Positions 43,750 through 52,153 of a stretch of DNA of 64,000 nucleotides are shown here, in pieces. A program made the translations under genes and the position numbers. Position 1 is the first letter of the stretch. Each line of letters starts with the position of its first letter. Below the pieces are notes generated by a model that saw nothing but the letters and a program-made list of their open reading frames with translations, was not told where the DNA came from and ran no database searches. Source of the DNA: Firmicutes bacterium HGW-Firmicutes-16 (lineage in GTDB: Bacteria > Bacillota > Clostridia > Oscillospirales > Oscillospiraceae); the NCBI GenBank assembly GCA_002841545.1, contig PGZZ01000004.1:62001-126000 (forward strand), in the 5' to 3' direction.

Positions 43750-46089
43750 TTAATTGCGAACAGGCTTGCCGTTCATAAGCATGCCTACGATACGGTCCTG
43801 AGTCTTCTCTTCGCCGGCGAGGGACAGGAAAGCTTCACGCTCGAGATCACGAATCTGCTGAGCGGGAACTTCTGCACCATAGGGCAGATTGCCGCCGGTA
43901 ATAACGTTAGCTATCTTCTCGCCAATTTTTATGTCATGTTCAGAACCAAAGTGACCATTCTTCATCATCAGCATATCGTATGCGATTGCGCCGTAGCCGT
44001 ATTCGCCTGCGACCTTGATGGTGGGATCAGCTGCCGGACGATAGTTGTGAGCTGCCATCCAAAGAACCATTTCCTTTGCGGATTGGAGCTGCTTTGCCTT
44101 GTTGCGCTCAACATAGGTACCCTTGGAGAGGTAGCCTGCTTCGATTGCAGCGTCAGCGCCGACATTGACCTTACCGGTCATGATGTACTGCCACAGAGCC
44201 TTGATAGCGTCGTAGCGGGACTTCTTCTGGTCGTTATAGCAGCGATCCATCATACGGATGAGCATTTCTGTGCAGCCGCCGCCTGCGGGAATGAGGCCGA
44301 CACCAACTTCAACAAGGCCCATGAAGGTATCGGTGTGGGGAACGCAAGCCGGGCAATGGATGGTGACTTCGCAGCCGCCGCCGAGGGTCTGTCCGAACGG
44401 AGCGGAAACGACGGGACGTGCGGCATACTTAAGAGCCTTTGTGCCGTCCTGGAGGCCTCTGATGAGAGTGTCCAGCTTATCAAATTCCTTGTCCTGAGCA
44501 AGGTTAACGATTGTAACAAGGTCTGCGCCGACGCAGAAGTTCTTGCCCTCGTTGCCAACGACCATACCCATCCAATCATCGCCCTTGAGCAGATCGGTTG
44601 CCTTCATGATCATTTCGCCGACAGCCTCGCCGATGGCGTTAGCCTGTGAGTGGAACTCGAGGCAGAGAACGCCGTCGCCGATGTCGCGTACGGAAGCGGC
44701 TTCGTTTCCGACAACTTCGGTAGTTCCCGTAAGTGTGAGATACTTGCTTGTGGTGACTTTGGAAGCATAGAATTTTTCCTGACCTGCTGCGAGCATATCG
44801 AGAACCCACTTCGGGATCACTTCGCCGTCAGCCTGCCATGCTTCGACAGATTTTCTGACGCCGATCTTGTCCCACAGCTGGAATACGCCGTAGGTCCAGT
44901 TGAAGCCGGCAGTAAGAGCTCTGTCGATTTCTCTGAAATCGTCAGCGATTTCGGGAACAAGACGTGCTGCATAAAGGAGCAGTCCCTTATTGAAGTCATA
45001 TGTGAACTTCTGCTCTTTGGCATCACCAAAGGTCATGTATGCGTACTTGTTGTCGGATTCCTTAGCAGCCTCGACTGCGGGCAGCGCGTCGGCCTTCTTA
45101 TTGATGTAGGTCTTTGTTGCTTTGTCGTAGCAAAGAACGACTTTCTTGCCGTCAATGATTTCTTTCTTGTAGAAACCCTTCTTAACCTTATCGCCGAGCA
45201 GACCGTCTGCGACCATTTCCTTAAGGAATTTAGGAGGATCGTATTCGACCTTCTCGCGCGGGTCGGTTGTGACTTCAAGAACGTTGTCCGCGACATGGCA
45301 CAGGATGTCCAGACCGACCATATCGGAGGTCTTGCAGGTCGCGGTCTTCGTGTGAGCCATGATAGGTCCGGTCAGCGCGTCAAGAGTCGGGATGTCATAA
45401 TCGTACTTTTCTGCCAAATTCATTGCGAGAACTGCGGCGAAAACGCCTATACGATTGCCGACAAAGTTCGGTGTGTCCTTAGCGTTAACAACAACTTTGC
45501 CAAGGGAGTTCTCAGCGAATTCCTGCATACGTGCATATGCATCCTTATCGGTCCACTTGGTGGCGATCATTTCAAACAGAGCCATCCAACGAGGGGGGTT
45601 GAAGAAATGTGTGCCCATGAAGTATTTCTTCAGGTCATCGCTCAGGCCATCAATGATTTTATGTACGCTGACGCCGGAGGTGTTAGAGGAAACGATAGCA
45701 TCGGCCTTACGATACGGCTCGATTTGCTTAAAAACGCTCTGCTTAACAGCTATGTTCTCTGAAGCAGCTTCGACGATCCAGTCAGCGTCAGAGATGTAGT
45801 CGAGGTTATCGGTCGTGTTGCCGATTCTGATGTTCATGAAGGCTGCCTTGCTATAGAGCATGTTGTTTCTGGGGTTCTTGATCTTCTCAAGTCCGGCAAT
45901 TCCGAAACGGTTACGGAATTCCTTGCTCTGCTCGGTTAGACCCTTTGCAATTTCCTCTTCGGTGAGGCCTTTGGGAGGAACGATGTCCAGCATCGTTACC
46001 TGCACGCCGACGCTTGCCAGCAGGCCGGCTATTGATGCACCCATGACACCGGCGCCAATAACGACGGCTTTGTTAATGTTCTTACTCAT
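43750..46089 (-). CDS. Bifunctional 3-hydroxyacyl-CoA dehydrogenase/enoyl-CoA hydratase (FadN-like)
   Basis: A 779-residue fusion. The NAD-binding dehydrogenase comes first (GAGVMGASIAG at 12-22, catalytic region GTHFFNPPRWM, then NRIGVFAAVLA), and a crotonase-fold hydratase last (about 470-720; CVGADL oxyanion site, GGGCEV and VEVGVGLIPAGGG carrying both catalytic Glu). This order is that of Bacillus FadN and opposite to Escherichia coli FadB. It should hydrate enoyl-CoA and oxidise 3-hydroxyacyl-CoA. No acyl-CoA dehydrogenase or electron-transfer flavoprotein is adjacent, so the first oxidation is encoded elsewhere. Confidence 0.92.
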   Translation of the reverse strand: MSKNINKAVVIGAGVMGASIAGLLASVGVQVTMLDIVPPKGLTEEEIAKGLTEQSKEFRNRFGIAGLEKIKNPRNNMLYSKAAFMNIRIGNTTDNLDYISDADWIVEAASENIAVKQSVFKQIEPYRKADAIVSSNTSGVSVHKIIDGLSDDLKKYFMGTHFFNPPRWMALFEMIATKWTDKDAYARMQEFAENSLGKVVVNAKDTPNFVGNRIGVFAAVLAMNLAEKYDYDIPTLDALTGPIMAHTKTATCKTSDMVGLDILCHVADNVLEVTTDPREKVEYDPPKFLKEMVADGLLGDKVKKGFYKKEIIDGKKVVLCYDKATKTYINKKADALPAVEAAKESDNKYAYMTFGDAKEQKFTYDFNKGLLLYAARLVPEIADDFREIDRALTAGFNWTYGVFQLWDKIGVRKSVEAWQADGEVIPKWVLDMLAAGQEKFYASKVTTSKYLTLTGTTEVVGNEAASVRDIGDGVLCLEFHSQANAIGEAVGEMIMKATDLLKGDDWMGMVVGNEGKNFCVGADLVTIVNLAQDKEFDKLDTLIRGLQDGTKALKYAARPVVSAPFGQTLGGGCEVTIHCPACVPHTDTFMGLVEVGVGLIPAGGGCTEMLIRMMDRCYNDQKKSRYDAIKALWQYIMTGKVNVGADAAIEAGYLSKGTYVERNKAKQLQSAKEMVLWMAAHNYRPAADPTIKVAGEYGYGAIAYDMLMMKNGHFGSEHDIKIGEKIANVITGGNLPYGAEVPAQQIRDLEREAFLSLAGEEKTQDRIVGMLMNGKPVRN

Positions 46090-46192
46090 GAGATAGCTTC
46101 TCTCCTTTTGCTTTCTTTTAAATTCAGCGCGAGGCTCTAAGCCCCGTGCGGGATTTACTTCGTGATTTCGAAAACGAGTGCTTTGTCGCAGA

Positions 46193-46217
46193 AGCCCCGC
46201 ATATCATGAGCGGGGCC
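46193..46217 (-). other. GC-rich hairpin between the two acyl-CoA genes
   Basis: GCCCCGC and GCGGGGC enclose a short loop in the 187-base gap between the crotonase-family gene and the FadN-like gene. Without a T-run it may be an mRNA-processing or stability element that sets different levels for upstream and downstream cistrons. A related GCCCCGTGCGGG segment lies 50 bases away. Confidence 0.4.
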
Positions 46218-46276
46218 TATTCCACGCGCCGAAGCGATATGAACCGCAATCCGGCAGCATCTGCTGATTTCAGATC

Positions 46277-47083
46277 TTATTTGAAGCTGGGTCTTCTCTT
46301 CTCCACGAAGCCGCCAACGCCTTCCTTGAAGTCGTCAGTTGCGCCGCAAGCCATCTGAGCGTCAACTTCTCTTTTGACATAAGCGTCAAAGCCGTTGAAC
46401 TCGGACTCCCATACCAGCTCCTTGATGTACTTGTAGGAAGCGGAAGGACCATAAGTGAACTTCTTTGCCTTTTTAAGAGCTGCATCTGCAAATGCGTCGT
46501 CGTCTTCGATGACTTCGTTGATCATGCCGAGAGCCTTAGCATCGTCTGCGAAAACCATCTGGCCGCCGTCCATAGCAAGCTCAGTAGCCTTCTTAACGCC
46601 GACAGCGCGGGTGAGAAGATAAATGCCGCCTGCATCAGGAACAAGTCCGAGCTTCGCGAAAGCGGTCATAAATACGGAGGCCTGAGTAGCCATGGTGTAG
46701 TCACAAGCAAGAGCAACACCGATGCCTGCGCCTGCGCAAGCGCCCTGAACAGCGCCGACAACGGGCTTGGGGCTCGTGAGGATAGCCTTGGTGACACTTG
46801 CCATCTTGCCAATGGACTTGCCGAATTCAGCGATGAACACTTCCTTGGCGTTGTTCATGAGGCCGTCATACATAGCTTTTACATCGCCGCCAGCAGAGAA
46901 AGCGTTAGTGTTGGTGCTGTTGATGAGAATAGCCTTGACGTTTGCATCTGCGTCTGCCATACCAATAGCAGCAACCAGATCGTCGATCATGACCTCGTCA
47001 AATGCGTTCATGTTTGCGGGGTTGTCCATGGAGATGATTGCAACTCTCTCGTCTACTGCATACTTAACCTTAGTAAATTCCAT
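46277..47083 (-). CDS. Enoyl-CoA hydratase/isomerase family protein lacking the hydratase glutamates
   Basis: A 268-residue crotonase-fold protein, first in the acyl-CoA operon. It has the oxyanion-hole FSAGGD (62-67) and GAGIG (118-122). Compared with rat crotonase, Glu144 is replaced by Gly122 and Glu164 by Phe142. Instead KLGLVPDAGG carries Asp150 as in PaaG-type isomerases. That pattern suggests an enoyl-CoA isomerase or related activity rather than plain hydration, which the FadN-like fusion already supplies. Often annotated simply as crotonase; I would not use crt. Confidence 0.85.
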   Translation of the reverse strand: MEFTKVKYAVDERVAIISMDNPANMNAFDEVMIDDLVAAIGMADADANVKAILINSTNTNAFSAGGDVKAMYDGLMNNAKEVFIAEFGKSIGKMASVTKAILTSPKPVVGAVQGACAGAGIGVALACDYTMATQASVFMTAFAKLGLVPDAGGIYLLTRAVGVKKATELAMDGGQMVFADDAKALGMINEVIEDDDAFADAALKKAKKFTYGPSASYKYIKELVWESEFNGFDAYVKREVDAQMACGATDDFKEGVGGFVEKRRPSFK

Positions 47084-47158
47084 AATTCTTGTCCTTTCCG
47101 ATTGTTAGATAAAGTAGTATAGCGCTCACTCATCACTTGACGGTGAACCCACTATTTC

Positions 47159-47188
47159 ATTATACAAGCAAACAGTGTGCCAATGCAA
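47159..47188 (-). promoter_or_regulatory. Promoter of the acyl-CoA operon overlapping a direct repeat
   Basis: Minus strand TTGCAT (47183-47188) and TATAAT (47159-47164), 18 bases apart, with TGTATAAT giving an extended -10-like context. The repeat CTGTTTGCTTGTA covers the spacer and part of the -10; the second copy lies 86 bases upstream. Confidence 0.5.
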
Positions 47189-47472
47189 TATGCCAGCCTC
47201 GCTTTTGGTAAATCTCTATAATAAATTCTGGATATTATTTGCATTATTTACAAGCAAACAGGTCCCATTATTTGACTACATTTGTAATCCTTCCGAATAC
47301 ACCTGTCTTGTCGAACGTAGTCTGAAATAATATGAATCAATTTACGCACATTTTGTGTCACCACTGTCTCACGCTGTTCCGCGAAAAAAACGTCCGCTGG
47401 CAGCATCAAAAATCACCTGTAAAATTAAAAATTAGGCAATAGTTTAGCACTTGCTTTTTATATTGGCATGAT

Positions 47473-47493
47473 TTATACTTATTCAAGTATAAT
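47473..47493 (+). promoter_or_regulatory. Palindromic operator candidate over the -10 of the iron-sulfur/hypA operon
   Basis: TTATACTT-ATTC-AAGTATAA is an 8-bp perfect palindrome whose right arm supplies TATAAT (47488-47493). A regulator bound there would block RNA polymerase. The gene starts 120 bases downstream after AAAGGAGTT. Confidence 0.5.
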
Positions 47494-47612
47494 ATAGGGT
47501 GTTATCATATAAACAACTTGTATGAGACGACTGTACTAAGATTGTCAAATATTGGGGGCTCAGAAGCTCTCCCTAACGGCATAAATGAAAGAGAAGTTAA
47601 AGGAGTTTAATT

Positions 47613-48590
47613 ATGTACAACCCGGATCCCGAAGCCAGAAAGAAATCTCAGCGCGCCCTTACTAAGGTGTTCCCCCGCACCGATGAAGGCTTGGCGCATT
47701 TAATGCACGCCCAGCTTTATCTCGGCTACATTCCCCTCTACATATACTATATGAGGTCTTCATTTAATAGTTATCTTCCCGAGCCCGATGATCTCGTTAA
47801 ACCCGAAGGCATTGAATTCGACATCGTCGACGAACTCGTCAAGATTGCCGTTAACGACTGCAACAGCAAGGTCGGCTCGCTGATGACAAACTCTTATCAC
47901 GCAAAGGTGCTTCGTCTTGAAGACGCGGAGCAGGTCGTCACTCTCACGGAGGATCTGAACCTCGGCGAGCTGCCCAAGACCATCATGCCCTATGAAATCG
48001 CACGTGACCTCATAATTGACAGCCCCGATCGTATTGCCGTTATCGACTGCGTTTGCCGCAGAGTCAGAGGCGAAAAGGGCTGCACTCCTGTTGATGTCTG
48101 TATCGTAATCGGTGAGCCCTGGGTTTCTTGGGCACTCGACCGCGACAGATACATGAACGGCCGCATCGTCACTCAGGATGAGGCTCTTCAGATACTCCGC
48201 GAGTGCCATGAGAGAGGCAATGTTCACGCCGGCTTCTTCAAGGATTCCGCCGCAGGCCGTCTGTACAGTATCTGCAACTGCTGCCCCTGCTGCTGTACTG
48301 CCCTTCTGTCCCAGAACTACCTCACCGCTCCGATGATGGCGGGAAGCGGCTACATAGCGAAGATTGATATGGACAAATGCGTCAACTGCGGCCTTTGCGA
48401 AAAGAAGTGTAACTTCCTTGCAATCTATAGGGACGCAAATAATCATGTTCAAGTCAACGAGGATCTCTGCCGTGGTTGCGAAGCCTGTCTCCTTGCCTGC
48501 AAGAAAGACGCTATCAAGCTCGAGCTGGTTGACTCAAGCGTTCTTGCTCCTCTTGACATCAAGGCTCTCAAGGCTCAGATGAACGGCTAA
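47613..48590 (+). CDS. Cysteine-rich 4Fe-4S binding protein of unknown function
   Basis: A 325-residue protein. The first 140 residues match no family I recognise. Cys146, Cys148 and Cys157 (DCVCRRVRGEKGC) and a dense cluster CNCCPCCC (221-228) suggest one or more unusual metal sites. The C-terminal third has two classic ferredoxin motifs, CVNCGLCEKKC and CRGCEACLLAC, each for a 4Fe-4S cluster. It has no signal peptide or membrane segment, so it probably works in the cytoplasm as an electron carrier or oxidoreductase subunit. The next gene, hypA, begins one base after its stop codon, which points to nickel-enzyme biology. Confidence 0.8.
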   Translation: MYNPDPEARKKSQRALTKVFPRTDEGLAHLMHAQLYLGYIPLYIYYMRSSFNSYLPEPDDLVKPEGIEFDIVDELVKIAVNDCNSKVGSLMTNSYHAKVLRLEDAEQVVTLTEDLNLGELPKTIMPYEIARDLIIDSPDRIAVIDCVCRRVRGEKGCTPVDVCIVIGEPWVSWALDRDRYMNGRIVTQDEALQILRECHERGNVHAGFFKDSAAGRLYSICNCCPCCCTALLSQNYLTAPMMAGSGYIAKIDMDKCVNCGLCEKKCNFLAIYRDANNHVQVNEDLCRGCEACLLACKKDAIKLELVDSSVLAPLDIKALKAQMNG

Positions 48591-48591
48591 A

Positions 48592-48939
48592 ATGCATGAG
48601 CTTAGCATAATGGTCGACGTGCTGGACACGGCTCTTCGCGTCGCTGAACAAAATGGCGGAAAGAAAGTGACGAAAATCACTTTGAAGATTGGTTTGATGT
48701 CCGGTATCATGCCCGAATATGTTCAATCATTTTTCGATGTAATATCAAAGGACAGCATAGCCAAAGGTGCGGAGATCATTATTGAGCCCGACCCCGCCGT
48801 TTTCATCTGCCGAAAATGCGGAGAAAAAACGACCTATGAGGTGCTCGGTCCCGAATATGTCTGCGAAGACTGCGGCAGCGCAGCGCTCCGTATGCTCTCG
48901 GGCCACGGCTTTCAGATTGTGAACGTCGGAATAATCTAA
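48592..48939 (+). CDS. hypA: HypA nickel metallochaperone
   Basis: A 115-residue HypA. The N-terminal Met-His-Glu holds the nickel ligand His2, and a structural zinc site is formed by Cys73, Cys76, Cys91 and Cys94. HypA delivers nickel to NiFe-hydrogenase (with HypB) or urease. No hydrogenase, hypB-F or urease gene is in the window, which is unusual for the family. It is tightly coupled to the preceding iron-sulfur gene and followed by a terminator. Confidence 0.93.
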   Translation: MHELSIMVDVLDTALRVAEQNGGKKVTKITLKIGLMSGIMPEYVQSFFDVISKDSIAKGAEIIIEPDPAVFICRKCGEKTTYEVLGPEYVCEDCGSAALRMLSGHGFQIVNVGII

Positions 48940-48957
48940 GGCATAGACTTCATAATT

Positions 48958-48999
48958 AAAAGGATATGAAAAACCGGAAGGCTTTTCATATCCTTTTTT
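48958..48999. terminator. Terminator between hypA and arsC
   Basis: A long stem of AAAAGGATATGAAAA with complement and a T6 tail lies between two converging genes; the symmetry allows use from either side. Confidence 0.88.
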
Positions 49000-49011
49000 G
49001 TCATATCTGTC

Positions 49012-49440
49012 TTACTTCTGAAAGCCTGCGAGCGACAGCTCACCGGTTTCGATTCTGCGTTTCAGCTCCAATATCTTTTGCTCGATGAGTTGAATTATCT
49101 TTTCAAATTCTTCATCCGATTTGCCGGTCGGGTCTTCAAGCCCCCAGTCCTCCCTGTATTTGCAGGGAAGATATGGGCAGGCAACATTGCAGCCCATTGT
49201 CACAACAACATCTATAGGCGGTATATCCTCAAGCAGCTTGGAATGCTGAGTTTTTTCCATATCTATGCCATATATTTGCTTTATGAGCATTACCGCATCT
49301 TGATTTATTTGCGGCTTCGTCTCTGTCCCTGCAGAAAAGCTTTCGAAAACATCACCGGCTAATTGTTTTCCGAGCGCTTCGGCAATCTGTGAACGGCAGG
49401 AATTATGGACGCAGATGAAGGCAACTTTGGGTTTAATCAT
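49012..49440 (-). CDS. arsC: Thioredoxin-coupled arsenate reductase ArsC
   Basis: A 142-residue low-molecular-weight phosphatase-fold ArsC from the ATG at 49440. The P-loop nucleophile motif CVHNSCRS has Cys10 and Cys15; Cys84, Cys88 and Cys93 are in CNVACPYLPC, giving the cysteine relay used by the Staphylococcus aureus type to reduce As(V) to As(III) with thioredoxin. Its start overlaps the stop region of acr3 by eight bases. Thioredoxin-like proteins encoded upstream in the same operon could supply electrons. Confidence 0.93.
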   Translation of the reverse strand: MIKPKVAFICVHNSCRSQIAEALGKQLAGDVFESFSAGTETKPQINQDAVMLIKQIYGIDMEKTQHSKLLEDIPPIDVVVTMGCNVACPYLPCKYREDWGLEDPTGKSDEEFEKIIQLIEQKILELKRRIETGELSLAGFQK

Positions 49441-50482
49441 ATTCAAACCAGCCTTTAGTTCTATTTGCAATTCTAACAAGCGTCAGCATAACAGGAACTT
49501 CAACAAGAACACCGACGATTGTTGCAAGTGCCACGGGACTTTGTGTCCCAAACAAGGCGATCGCAACAGCGACGGACAGTTCAAAGAAATTGGATGCGCC
49601 GATCATCCCCGCCGGAGCAGCTATATCATGCGGTAGTTTTAGAGCTTTGCTTGCAAAATAAGCTATGAAAAAGATTAGGAAAGTCTGAATAATCAGAGGT
49701 ATTGCTATTAAAACAATGTGGAGCGGGTTTTCAAGAATAACTTTCCCTTGAAAGGAAAATATGATCACGAGTGTCAGAAGTAAGCCAATAATTGTTATGT
49801 TACTGAATCTCGGTATAAAACTTTTTTCAAAGTAGTCTAGGCCTTTCTTTTTTGTTATAATATTCCGCGTTAACACCCCTCCCGCTAAAGGAATAACGAC
49901 AAACAACACCACTGACATGATTAGTGTGTCCCATGGGATTGCAACTCCGCTAACGCCGAGAAGAAAAGCAACAATAGGGGTAAAGGCGACGAGTATTATA
50001 AGGTCATTGGTTGCAACCTGCACAACTGTATAGGCCGGATTTCCTTTTGTCAGATGGCTCCAAACAAAAACCATTGCCGTACAGGGAGCCGCTCCCAGCA
50101 GTATTGCACCAGCCAGATAATCCTTAGCAAGTTCCGCAGGAATAAGCGTTTTGAAAACAACAAAGAAAAACAACCATGCAATTCCAAACATAGTAAAAGG
50201 CTTAATTAGCCAGTTTGTAACCCAAGTAACAAACAGCCCCTTCGGGTTTTTACCTACATTCCGAATGCTTTGAAAATCCACCTTTAGCATCATTGGATAA
50301 ATCATGAGCCAAATGAGTATAGCAATAGGCATGGAAACATTGGCATATTCAAAACGTCCGAGAAATGCCGGAACGCCCGGCAAAAACTTTCCGATTAGGA
50401 CTCCTATTGCCATGCAAAGAACAACCCATAGAGTAAGGTATTTTTCAAAAAATCCTATTCCTGAGTTTTTGCTATTTTCCAT
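49433..50482 (-). CDS. acr3: Arsenite efflux permease Acr3
   Basis: A 349-residue membrane protein of the BASS/ACR3 family with ten predicted helices. The start MENSKNSG follows AGGAGGAGA. The essential Cys lies in GAAPCTAMVF and the essential Glu in ASNFFELSVAVA, as in Alkaliphilus Acr3. It exports arsenite, the product of ArsC, in exchange for protons. The ArsA ATPase is not encoded here, so export is probably secondary transport. Confidence 0.95.
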   Translation of the reverse strand: MENSKNSGIGFFEKYLTLWVVLCMAIGVLIGKFLPGVPAFLGRFEYANVSMPIAILIWLMIYPMMLKVDFQSIRNVGKNPKGLFVTWVTNWLIKPFTMFGIAWLFFFVVFKTLIPAELAKDYLAGAILLGAAPCTAMVFVWSHLTKGNPAYTVVQVATNDLIILVAFTPIVAFLLGVSGVAIPWDTLIMSVVLFVVIPLAGGVLTRNIITKKKGLDYFEKSFIPRFSNITIIGLLLTLVIIFSFQGKVILENPLHIVLIAIPLIIQTFLIFFIAYFASKALKLPHDIAAPAGMIGASNFFELSVAVAIALFGTQSPVALATIVGVLVEVPVMLTLVRIANRTKGWFEYD

Positions 50483-50547
50483 AACATCTCCTCCTAAACC
50501 ATTTATTTCATCATGTAGCGAGTTTCTAATTCTTTCTAGCCACAAAA

Positions 50548-50895
50548 CTATCTGACTTTCTGCAGAATCTTGACAACTTCGTCTGTTTTCAGAACTTTGC
50601 CATAAGACACGACCTTGCCGTCCACAACCAATGCTGGAGTCGTCATTACTCCATAGGCCGCAATCTGCGAAAAATCGGTCACATGGTCGATGGCGGTGTC
50701 CATGCCGAGCTTCTCCAGCGCCGCTTTGGTTGCGGCTTCAAGTAGGTTACATTTTGCGCACCCGCTTCCGAGAACCTTGATGCGTGCGCCGTCCGTCTTC
50801 GCGCTTTCCGCCTTAGCCATGCTCTCGGTATCGCAACTTCCGCAGCAGTTGCTTTTGGGTTCTTCCTTCTTTGTTACCTTTGCAAACAGTGCCAT
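50548..50895 (-). CDS. Small thioredoxin-fold redox-active disulfide protein
   Basis: A 115-residue cytoplasmic protein from the ATG at 50895 (GGAGATT site). The redox motif is GSGCAKC in a Thioredoxin_3 domain (about 38-114: IKVLGSGCAKC...GVMTTPALVVDGKVVSYGKV). An extra N-terminal NCCGSCD adds three cysteines likely to bind metal. Such proteins commonly sit beside ArsP-type permeases. It may pass electrons to ArsC or to the DUF2703 protein. Confidence 0.85.
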   Translation of the reverse strand: MALFAKVTKKEEPKSNCCGSCDTESMAKAESAKTDGARIKVLGSGCAKCNLLEAATKAALEKLGMDTAIDHVTDFSQIAAYGVMTTPALVVDGKVVSYGKVLKTDEVVKILQKVR

Positions 50896-50918
50896 AATAT
50901 AATCTCCTTTAGTTATTA

Positions 50919-51608
50919 TTAAAATCCCAGATAGAACATATAAAAACCGATAAACAGAATGATGCTGCCCATTACGATTTTTAAAACTGTGCTTGCTTTT
51001 CCGTATTTCTCGCTGGCAGTCAGCTTTTGCACAAACCCCACCGATGTTCCGGCGACTACCGCCAGAATTCCATGGCCTGCAGAATATATGAGTAAAAGCA
51101 GTATTCCCCAAACGATACTTCCCTTGCCTGCGACGATTGCGAGAAGCGCAATTAATACCGGTGTTGAGCATGGCGAAGAAAAGATACCTCCGAGAATTCC
51201 GGCGATGAAAGCCCCTGCATATCCTCGCTTTGTATTTTTTGAGATTAGGTAGCTTGATGGAATAATCTCAAAAACACCCCATGTTTGCAGTGCCATCAGT
51301 ATCATCAACGCGCCGAGCAAAAGATACCACCAAGATGCCGAGGTACCCATAAGCCGCCCGGCAGAGGAAGCAATTACGCCCAAAGCTGTAAATGTTACGG
51401 CAGACCCAAGTGCAAAGACAAGGGAAAGCCTGAGGGCTTTTTTAGTATCTTTCTGCCCCGTGCCTCCCACATAACCAATTACCAGCGGAATGCTTGAGAG
51501 CGAGCAAGGGGTAAAAGAGGCCAAAATCCCCGCTACCAAAGCAAGAATTGGTGCAAGCCAAGCGATTTCCATGATGAGTTTCGATAAGTATTCAAGCAGT
51601 CCTGTCAC
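50919..51608 (-). CDS. ccdA: CcdA/DsbD-type membrane electron transporter
   Basis: A 229-residue membrane protein with six helices. The two redox cysteines are in FTPCSLSSIP and SSPCSTPVLI, the CcdA hallmark. It carries reducing equivalents from cytoplasmic thioredoxin across the membrane to extracytoplasmic thiol proteins. Usually tied to cytochrome c assembly, but no such genes are present. Its stop/start overlap of four bases with the adjacent exported thioredoxin gene suggests that protein as its partner. Confidence 0.9.
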   Translation of the reverse strand: MTGLLEYLSKLIMEIAWLAPILALVAGILASFTPCSLSSIPLVIGYVGGTGQKDTKKALRLSLVFALGSAVTFTALGVIASSAGRLMGTSASWWYLLLGALMILMALQTWGVFEIIPSSYLISKNTKRGYAGAFIAGILGGIFSSPCSTPVLIALLAIVAGKGSIVWGILLLLIYSAGHGILAVVAGTSVGFVQKLTASEKYGKASTVLKIVMGSIILFIGFYMFYLGF

Positions 51609-52153
51609 TCGCTTACCCCCATGTCTTCAAGAATGGATACCATTTCCTCCTCAGTGAGTGGACCTTCATGAACAGTAAAAACATGCTCGTTTGAATCTTT
51701 ATCGGAATACATGGTGAATGCAATCCCAATGGTGTCGCTCGGCACATATGGAGTTCCGTCCGAGTTGATAAGTACCTGAGTCGGAATTACTTTTATAGGG
51801 AAGTCTTTAGCGGCATCGCTGTACTTCCATACATCAACGAACTTAATGATTGCCTTCCCCTGCATTTCAGCATTCATAGTTACCAGAACGGGCGCCATCT
51901 GCTGACAGGGAATACAGGAATCCGATCCAAAGTCGATAATAATGGGCAAATCGTACGCTTTGAGCGTGTCGAGATCTATGGCTGTTGTTTCAAGGGCAAA
52001 ATCTTCTTCATTTTCGGCTTTAACAAGTTCTCCAGGTGAACCTTTGCTGAGGGAGTCGGGTGTGGGATGTGTTTTAACAATCCAAATAACGGTAAGCGAA
52101 CCGGCAATTAATACTGCAACCAGTATTCTTATCAGAAGTTTTTTCTTATTCAT
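51605..52153 (-). CDS. Membrane-anchored extracytoplasmic thioredoxin-like protein
   Basis: A 182-residue protein with an N-terminal membrane anchor or signal (about 5-24, LLIRILVAVLIAGSLTVIWIV) and a thioredoxin domain with the motif SDSCIPCQQM and the cis-Pro in VIPTQVLI. Extra residues near the C-terminus (SDTIGIAFTMYSDKDSNEHVFTVHEG) lengthen the fold. It would face the outside and be kept reduced by the CcdA protein encoded next, with which it overlaps by four bases. Substrate unknown. Confidence 0.88.
   Translation of the reverse strand: MNKKKLLIRILVAVLIAGSLTVIWIVKTHPTPDSLSKGSPGELVKAENEEDFALETTAIDLDTLKAYDLPIIIDFGSDSCIPCQQMAPVLVTMNAEMQGKAIIKFVDVWKYSDAAKDFPIKVIPTQVLINSDGTPYVPSDTIGIAFTMYSDKDSNEHVFTVHEGPLTEEEMVSILEDMGVSE

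Larger units (their letters stand above)
47084..47612. other. 529-base divergent regulatory region, no gene seen
   Basis: This AT-rich stretch separates the acyl-CoA operon from the iron-sulfur/hypA operon. It holds two direct repeats of TACAAGCAAACAG (47163-47175 and 47249-47261), a minus-strand promoter, and a plus-strand promoter overlapped by a palindrome. No open frame with a ribosome site was found. Confidence 0.6.

Noticed and set aside
43936-44649. A 237-codon plus-strand frame opposite the same dehydrogenase gene
   Set aside because: Same reasons; strong codon bias of the sense gene leaves its complement open.
44650-45762. A 370-codon open frame on the plus strand, opposite the FadN-like gene
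   Set aside because: It is antisense to a gene with clear catalytic motifs, has no ribosome site and its translation is cysteine/valine-rich without recognisable domains.
48272-48300. Frameshift suspicion in the cysteine run of the iron-sulfur protein
   Set aside because: The frame stays open with well-formed ferredoxin motifs afterwards, so the CNCCPCCC run is taken as genuine.
50896-51171. N-terminal extension of the small thioredoxin by 92 codons
   Set aside because: It overlaps ccdA in another frame and has no similarity to a known domain; a good ribosome site precedes the ATG at 50895.
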